From positions 64,013 through 108,405 of the forward strand of contig DIPH01000009.1 in assembly GCA_002424045.1 (NCBI GenBank): DNA of 44,393 nucleotides. Reading direction: 5' to 3'. Origin of the DNA: Firmicutes bacterium UBA5493. GTDB taxonomy: Bacteria > Bacillota > Limnochordia > Darwinibacteriales > Darwinibacteriaceae. Below are positions 40,243-44,393 of the stretch, piece after piece (the stretch's first letter is position 1; each line of letters begins with the position of its first letter). Position numbers and translations under genes: made by a program. The notes below the pieces were generated by a model. It had not been told where the DNA came from. It saw only the letters and a program-made list of their open reading frames with translations, and searched no databases.

Positions 40243-40962
40243 TTAGAAATGACGGGTGACGCCCAGATTGACGCTTACCGAGGAGCTCTTTGTCTCACCG
40301 ATGTCACCGGTGTCACGGGAAAAGCTCGGTACGCGATAGGTGTTGCCTAGCACACTAAGATGGGCCCCGAAGTCAGTCGAAAAATCATAGCACAGTTCAA
40401 GCTTGTAGAGAAAAGCATGGCCAGAGTCTATATTTCCATCTGTGATATTGTTTGTCTGGTGTGCCCATTTGACCCAGGGATTAGCGACCACCGTTGCCAT
40501 GGTCCGCAGCTCCTCAGTGATCGCGATGTCGACCACGACTTGACCTGTAAAACCATGACCAGTGAATGTATTGACGTTACCCTTGTCCACTTGCGGGGTA
40601 TCGAAGCGGGTGGAAAGCAATTGGTAACCTAGACCTCCATAAACTTGAAGCATGTCTTCCTCTAAAAAGCGGTAACTTGCACCTATATGCGCCAGATGCC
40701 GACTTGACTTGAAATCCTGAAGACCAAGACTGCCATGGTAAAATCCAGTGAACAGTAGATCCTCGTGACGGTAGTTGGCCCACACCCCACTGGACCACTC
40801 GGTATTGGTTAGGTTCTTTTCCCCAAGGACCTGCGAATAGTTGGTTCGTCCGTAGCCTACGTGCACTCCTGCCAGCAACTGCGCAGATGCGGTATGGGGT
40901 AGCAGCACAAGGCAACACAGGATGAGCATGGGTAGAGCATGTACCAAAAATCCTTTACGCAT
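40243..40962 (-). CDS. Secreted protein resembling an outer-membrane beta-barrel
   Basis: 239 aa, family not recognised. A clear signal peptide (basic MRKG, hydrophobic LPMLILCCLVLLP, cleavage-like HTASA-Q) is followed by alternating polar/hydrophobic strands with glycine and aromatic residues: AGVHVGYGRTNYSQ, GVWANYRHEDLLFTGFYHGSLGL, AHIGASYRFLEEDMLQVYGGLGYQLL, GHGFTGQVVVDIAITEELRTMATVV. It ends VSVNLGVTRHF, with a terminal phenylalanine as in the beta-signal of outer-membrane proteins. AGGAGGAG lies 8 bases from ATG 40962. It is divergent from a second protein of the same character. A secreted beta-sandwich is the alternative. Confidence 0.65.
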   Translation of the reverse strand: MRKGFLVHALPMLILCCLVLLPHTASAQLLAGVHVGYGRTNYSQVLGEKNLTNTEWSSGVWANYRHEDLLFTGFYHGSLGLQDFKSSRHLAHIGASYRFLEEDMLQVYGGLGYQLLSTRFDTPQVDKGNVNTFTGHGFTGQVVVDIAITEELRTMATVVANPWVKWAHQTNNITDGNIDSGHAFLYKLELCYDFSTDFGAHLSVLGNTYRVPSFSRDTGDIGETKSSSVSVNLGVTRHF

Positions 40963-41096
40963 ATCGATTCTCCTCCTCGGTGGCTTTGAGACACGATTCT
41001 AATTCGAGATCGAAGGACCCAAAACCTGCTAGCCCAGGAAGGTTTTGACTGTCCCCTCGAGAACTAAGTAGCAAACCATTTTGGGAGGCAGGAATC

Positions 41097-41711
41097 GTGA
41101 AGAAGCCAATTTGTTTTTTAGTCGTGCTGGGAATACTCTTCGTCTCAACAACTTTCGTTGCCAACGCTATATCATTTGAGGGTGACGCTAGCTACCTTTT
41201 CGGAATAGGTGATTCAAAAAGCAGGGGATTTGCAGCCCATGCTATGGTCGAAGCTATTGATCAGGTCTTTGCAGACGGTTCGTTTCTAAATACGAACTCT
41301 ACTGCGTCGGAAGGAAGCAGTATGCGTAACAGCCTGATCAGTATCGGGGGGCTGTATCGCCCGGTTAACGACGCTGATCTGGATGTTTTTGTAGGGGCGG
41401 GTTTTCTCCGTCTCACGACCCAGGGGACGGGTTTGGACGACGTTAGTGGCCGAGGAATTTACGGGAAATTCGGCTTCAAGTTCCTACCGATGCCACAGTT
41501 GTCCATCATGGCTGATGTAAGTTACGCTCCTAAGTATAAAGATAAGGACACAGAAAAGGTATCGGGACATCTGATTAGTGCTCGTGCTACTGTATCCTAT
41601 GAGGTGATGGATGGTTTGGCGGTCCAAGGTACCATTAAGCATTATAGGGCTTCGGTAGCCCCAAAAACGAGTGATATCTTGATCGGTGGCGGAGTAACCT
41701 TCCGTTTTTAG
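41097..41711 (+). CDS. Second secreted barrel-like protein
   Basis: 204 aa, family not recognised. Signal peptide KKPICFLVVLGILFVSTTFVANA is followed by strand-like repeats: ISFEGDASYLFGIGDSKSRGFAAHAMVEAIDQVF, NSLISIGGLYRPVNDADLDVFVGAGFLRLTTQG, GIYGKFGFKFLPMPQLSIMADVSYAPKY, HLISARATVSYEVMDGLAVQGTIKHYRA. It ends DILIGGGVTFRF, again a terminal aromatic of outer-membrane type. Start GTG 41097 follows GGGAGG (41083-41088) at 8 bases. It could be a small 8-stranded barrel like OmpX/OmpW in shape; this is inference from pattern only. Confidence 0.65.
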   Translation: MKKPICFLVVLGILFVSTTFVANAISFEGDASYLFGIGDSKSRGFAAHAMVEAIDQVFADGSFLNTNSTASEGSSMRNSLISIGGLYRPVNDADLDVFVGAGFLRLTTQGTGLDDVSGRGIYGKFGFKFLPMPQLSIMADVSYAPKYKDKDTEKVSGHLISARATVSYEVMDGLAVQGTIKHYRASVAPKTSDILIGGGVTFRF

Positions 41712-41729
41712 TTTGTAATCTTGTATGTA

Positions 41730-41756
41730 AGAGCTCTGGGTCATACCTGAAGCTCT
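41730..41756 (+). terminator. Weak hairpin after the second barrel gene
   Basis: AGAGCT (41730-41735) pairs with AGCTCT (41751-41756), with an inner GGT/ACC contact. The following CGCTTGTAT is not a proper T tract. The remaining 100 bases to the next gene show no firm promoter. Confidence 0.35.
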
Positions 41757-41857
41757 CGCTTGTATAAAACTGGCCGTCCTGTGGAAAGGCTATGGAAGTA
41801 CATGGCATTTTTGATGTCCTGAAGCAATAGAAAAGAGTTAGAGAGGAGGTTATCCTT

Positions 41858-42994
41858 ATGCGTGAGGAACAAAGAATGATTCTACGGATGCTTGAGGAAG
41901 GTAAGATAACTGCGGAGGAAGCAGAGGCTTTGCTCAAGGCTCTTGGAGATGGATTAAAGTCCTCGGAGTCGGAGTCAGAACCGCAAGAAGATCCCTGGGT
42001 ACGTTTGGAAAAAATGGGCGAAGATTTTGCTTCCAAGGTGGAGGTGGCAACGGAGCGATTTTCTCGTTCCTTAGAGCAAAACGTTGGTGACAAGTTGAGC
42101 AAACTACCAAAGATCCTGGCGCGATTTCCTTTCTTCGGGTACGAAGAGAGCCAAGAATTCCAGAGCGTAGTCAGGGGCCAAGTAGGTCCCGGCGAGGTGA
42201 TTCCCATTGGGTTCAGCAATGCCAATGGATCGATTCGGGTGGAAGGATGGTCAGAAGACGACTACCAGTTGACGGTGGTGCAAAGGCTGCGAGGGAGCGA
42301 TCGAGAGCTTTTGAGCACTCGACTCTTTGATGTTGGGTGGATGGATGGCGCTGAGCGGACAGACTTCAGACTCACCGTTCCGAGCCTTGGGGATGTGAGC
42401 ATATCACTCCATCTCATGGTTCCAGAGGATCGAATGTATGAAGTGGAAATGCTATCACAAAATGGCTCGTTACGAGTGGAGAACATCAAAGGTACTAACC
42501 TAAAATTGGATACTGTAAATGGGTCAACCTATTTACACTCAGTCAAAGCCCATAACATTCGTGGCGAGGGAGGCAACGGGTCTTGTGAGATGAAAGATGT
42601 GGAAGCTAAGGTCATCTGCCACACTCTCGGCAATGGCTCTTACCGGGTGTCAGTGTCTGCCGGTGATGTGGATTTGCTCACCACCAATGGCTCGGTGAAT
42701 GTACGTGTTTCGAATGTTCAGGGAGTCTCAAGCTACAGGTTGCGTACCACCAATGGAGCCATCAAAGCGAGTTTGCCCCAGGAGGCTGATTTGGGTTTGG
42801 CATTGGATCTACTGACCTCCGTAGGCCGCATCTCCACAGAAGTTAACGCCTTAGAGATCTCCCGGCAGGAGAGGCAGGGTGGCGGTTCCGTACTTACGGC
42901 CCATTCTGTGGACTATTCTGGTAAAACAGATAAGCTGGACTTAGAAGCGTCCTCCACTTCCGGATCCATTGTTGTATCTACTAGGGAGAATTAG
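41858..42994 (+). CDS. YvlB-like protein: SHOCT-like N terminus plus DUF4097 beta-repeat domain
   Basis: 378 aa, no signal peptide or membrane segment. The N-terminal ~35 residues EEQRMILRMLEEGKITAEEAEALLKAL are the short helical hairpin seen in YvlB-type and SHOCT-like proteins. A charged linker follows. From ~115 a ladder of short repeats centred on NG(S/A) begins at N123 (NANGSIRV), then QNGSLRVENI, VNGSTYLHSV, GNGSCEMKDV, GNGSYRVSV, TNGSVNVRVSN, TNGAIKASL, TSGSIVVST. This is typical of the DUF4097 right-handed beta-fold. Bacillus relatives are linked to envelope stress genes (family knowledge). AGGAGG precedes ATG 41858. Confidence 0.85.
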   Translation: MREEQRMILRMLEEGKITAEEAEALLKALGDGLKSSESESEPQEDPWVRLEKMGEDFASKVEVATERFSRSLEQNVGDKLSKLPKILARFPFFGYEESQEFQSVVRGQVGPGEVIPIGFSNANGSIRVEGWSEDDYQLTVVQRLRGSDRELLSTRLFDVGWMDGAERTDFRLTVPSLGDVSISLHLMVPEDRMYEVEMLSQNGSLRVENIKGTNLKLDTVNGSTYLHSVKAHNIRGEGGNGSCEMKDVEAKVICHTLGNGSYRVSVSAGDVDLLTTNGSVNVRVSNVQGVSSYRLRTTNGAIKASLPQEADLGLALDLLTSVGRISTEVNALEISRQERQGGGSVLTAHSVDYSGKTDKLDLEASSTSGSIVVSTREN

Positions 42995-43067
42995 AAGCCT
43001 ATTTAGGATCGCTCTTTCCACAGCTTTCTGGAAGGAAAGACTCAAAAAGTGCCGAAAAGGGAAACAG

Positions 43068-43116
43068 GAGATGGTGATCATCTCTAGCAATGGAGATGGT
43101 ATGACCATCTCTTTTT
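43068..43116 (+). terminator. Tandem hairpins, the second a Rho-independent terminator
   Basis: GAGATG (43068-43073) pairs with CATCTC (43079-43084). A second copy, GAGATGGT (43093-43100), pairs with ACCATCTC (43104-43111) and is followed by TTTTT. The two hairpins share the GGAGATGGT unit, so alternative long-range pairing is also possible. Confidence 0.75.
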
Positions 43117-43138
43117 CTATACAGAAATGAGGTTTGTT

Positions 43139-43942
43139 ATGATCAAGTTGATTGCATCTGATTTAGACGATACGTTACTAGACCAGAACGCGCAGTTGAG
43201 TGCAGAGAACAAGAAGGCTATTGCCAAGGCATTAGAGCGGGGTATGATCTTTACGATTTCCACAGGACGTATGTTTCAAGCGGCAGCACCATTTGGTAGG
43301 GAGCTCGGTTTGGCTATGGAGCAACCGATCATCTGCTATAACGGAGCGTTGATTCGGCGTCTGTCTGGGGAAACCCTATACGAGCAGCCTTTATCTACGG
43401 AGGTTTCTAGTGTCATTGCAGATTATGGTCAAAGGAGAGGCTGGACCATTAACGCCTATTTTGACGATGAACTCTATGTGTCAGCCCTGAATCAAGATGT
43501 GGAGGACTATGCTGCCCGGATTCGGGTGGACGTGACCGCGGTGGGAGATTTGGTGAAGTTCATCCAAGATGGCAACAAGAAGCTCTCCAAACTTATGGTT
43601 ATCGGTGAGCCCGATCAGACTCTAGGAAGGATCGCGGAGCTACGTCCTTTAGTGGGTGAAAACGTTCAACTTGTCCGATCGAGGCCGAGGTTCATTGAAG
43701 TGACAAATGCAAATGCCCATAAAGGCAATGCGCTGTTGTGGTTAGCGCGTTTTTTGGGGTTGGATGCAGGAGACGTCATGGCTATAGGAGATAGCAACAA
43801 TGATCTAACCATGATCAAAGTAGCAGGGATTGGTGTGGCGGTGGCCAATGCCCCAAGAGAGATTCAGGATGTAGCGGATCACATCGTCGCTGCCCATTAT
43901 GATCATGGGGTGGCCCAAGCCATCACAGAATTTGCTTTATAG
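43139..43942 (+). CDS. Cof-type HAD-superfamily phosphatase
   Basis: Phosphatase for sugar phosphates, flavin or similar small molecules; substrate not predictable. 267 aa. Catalytic D8 and D10 in IASDLDDTLLD, motif II STGR, conserved K in GNKKLSKLMVIGEP region, and motif III/IV AIGDSNNDLTMIKVAGIGVAVANA. A large Cof/C2-type cap lies between motifs II and III. ATG 43139 has ATGAGGT upstream and gives the usual MIKLIASDLD start; ATG 43127 is four codons earlier. It lies between a terminator and the promoter of the ABC ATPase. Confidence 0.92.
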   Translation: MIKLIASDLDDTLLDQNAQLSAENKKAIAKALERGMIFTISTGRMFQAAAPFGRELGLAMEQPIICYNGALIRRLSGETLYEQPLSTEVSSVIADYGQRRGWTINAYFDDELYVSALNQDVEDYAARIRVDVTAVGDLVKFIQDGNKKLSKLMVIGEPDQTLGRIAELRPLVGENVQLVRSRPRFIEVTNANAHKGNALLWLARFLGLDAGDVMAIGDSNNDLTMIKVAGIGVAVANAPREIQDVADHIVAAHYDHGVAQAITEFAL

Positions 43943-43980
43943 GCTAGCTGACAACCTGTTTTTCGGCGTTCAGGATGGAT

Positions 43981-44000
43981 TTTTTCCGACTTTTTCCGAA
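43981..44000. repeat. Tandem decamer direct repeat, possible regulator site
   Basis: TTTTTCCGAC (43981-43990) and TTTTTCCGAA (43991-44000) repeat at one helical turn, 18 bases upstream of the -35 at 44019. A related TTTTTCGG occurs at ~43959. Phased direct repeats at this distance are compatible with activator binding. No regulator is identified. Confidence 0.4.
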
Positions 44001-44018
44001 GAATTATACAAGTTTATT

Positions 44019-44047
44019 TTGCCAAACATATTGATCTGTGATATTAT
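44019..44047 (+). promoter_or_regulatory. Sigma-A promoter of the sugar ABC ATPase gene
   Basis: TTGCCA (44019-44024), 17-base spacer, TATTAT (44042-44047) with TG at the extended -10 position (TGA before TATTAT). The leader of ~90 nt contains a TGAGC...GCTCA hairpin. No cre site was found here. Confidence 0.75.
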
Positions 44048-44142
44048 GTCATTGTAATTTAATATGTTTTGGGTGAGCCACTCATTTGCGGGCGCTCAGA
44101 CATATTTGAAATATCCTATTTATAGAGGAGAGGAGATTTTTT

Positions 44143-44393
44143 GTGGCACAAGTTCTTTTAAAAGGCGTTACCAAGCGTTTTGGTAATGTGACAGCGGTAG
44201 ACAATATCAGTTTGGACATTGAAGACAAGGAATTTATCGTATTGGTTGGGCCATCTGGTTGCGGAAAATCCACCACACTTAGAATGGTGGCAGGTCTCGA
44301 GGAGATTACATCAGGACAGATTTCCATTGGAGATCGCGTTGTGAATGATGTTCCTCCCAAGGACAGAGATATTGCCATGGTTTTCCAAAACTA
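44143..44393 (+). CDS. Sugar ABC transporter ATP-binding protein, MsmX/UgpC type (partial, 3' end beyond window)
   Basis: Only the first 83 residues are visible. MAQVLLKGVTKRFGNVTAVDNISLDIEDKEFIVL is the classic MalK/UgpC/MsmX opening. Walker A is GPSGCGKST (36-44), then LRMVAGLEEITSGQISIGDRVVNDVPPKDRDIAMVFQN with the Q-loop at Q82. Multi-sugar ATPases of this group energise several oligosaccharide importers, which fits the maltodextrin hydrolase at the other end of the window. The start is GTG 44143 after GAGGAGAGGAG. The frame is open to the last base. Confidence 0.9.
   Translation, partial: MAQVLLKGVTKRFGNVTAVDNISLDIEDKEFIVLVGPSGCGKSTTLRMVAGLEEITSGQISIGDRVVNDVPPKDRDIAMVFQN

Noticed and set aside
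40577..40918. Frame overlapping the first barrel-like gene on the same strand
   Set aside because: Rich in R, G and P with no family resemblance; the frame with signal peptide and strand pattern is the real one.
1..44393. tRNA, rRNA, CRISPR arrays, insertion sequences, prophage genes or attachment sites
   Set aside because: Looked for on both strands by motif and repeat pattern; none could be supported. All long frames are explained by ordinary chromosomal genes.

Overview
The window looks like chromosomal core sequence from a flagellated, probably spore-lineage Firmicute (Bacillota). The gene order degS-degU ... comFA-comFC-yvyF-flgM-flgN-flgK-flgL-yviE-fliW-csrA-flaG-fliS-fliT ... hpf-secA-prfB ... 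ctpA-minJ-like ... uvrB-uvrA(-uvrC) parallels the well-known Bacillus subtilis region from degSU to uvrBA. Several features do not fit a one-membrane Firmicute: a methionine-binding protein with an ordinary signal peptide and no lipobox cysteine, a YibQ-type divergent polysaccharide deacetylase, and a divergent pair of secreted proteins with the sequence character of outer-membrane beta-barrels. My inference is a diderm Firmicute, for example of the Limnochordia/Hydrogenispora kind. That placement is from gene content only.

Layout. 1-1900: a cytoplasmic GH13 maltodextrin hydrolase behind a catabolite/LacI-type operator. 1909-4621 (minus): metN-metI-metQ methionine importer under a complete SAM-I riboswitch with visible promoter, antiterminator and terminator. 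4664-7238: DegS/DegU two-component pair, then a convergent HD-domain hydrolase. 7239-7794: a compact regulatory patch with a perfect long palindrome, a C-rich-loop terminator-like hairpin and a 70-residue stand-alone LuxR-type DNA-binding protein. 7855-16482: competence and late flagellar genes, including a comFC-yvyF in-frame fusion, a textbook sigma-D/sigma-28 promoter before flgM, and the FliW/CsrA pair. Flagellin and fliD are not present. 16489-22207: cspA, hibernation factor hpf with a possible 14-codon leader ORF, an unknown nucleotidyltransferase-like gene, secA, and prfB with its programmed frameshift. 22247-27168: an envelope cluster (DUF2993, DUF5693, csaB, tagA-like, yitT). 27193-31146: ctpA, a MinJ-like PDZ membrane protein and the YibQ-like protein. 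31147-38423: ppa (minus) and the full uvrB-uvrA-uvrC excinuclease operon. 38455-44393: accessory and envelope genes: a radical SAM protein, an antitoxin-nuclease (Phd-Uma2) fusion under a perfect promoter with an embedded operator, the two barrel-like proteins, a YvlB-like DUF4097 protein, a Cof-type HAD phosphatase, and the start of an MsmX/UgpC-type sugar ABC ATPase.

How it fits together. The window joins motility and competence control (DegSU, sigma-D/FlgM, FliW/CsrA) to secretion and translation housekeeping (SecA, RF2, HPF), envelope construction (CsaB, TagA, DUF5693, MinJ-like, CtpA) and DNA repair (UvrABC). Sugar polymer use flanks both ends. No tRNA, rRNA, CRISPR array, insertion sequence or prophage was seen. 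Gene functions rest on motif recognition by eye, without database searches.
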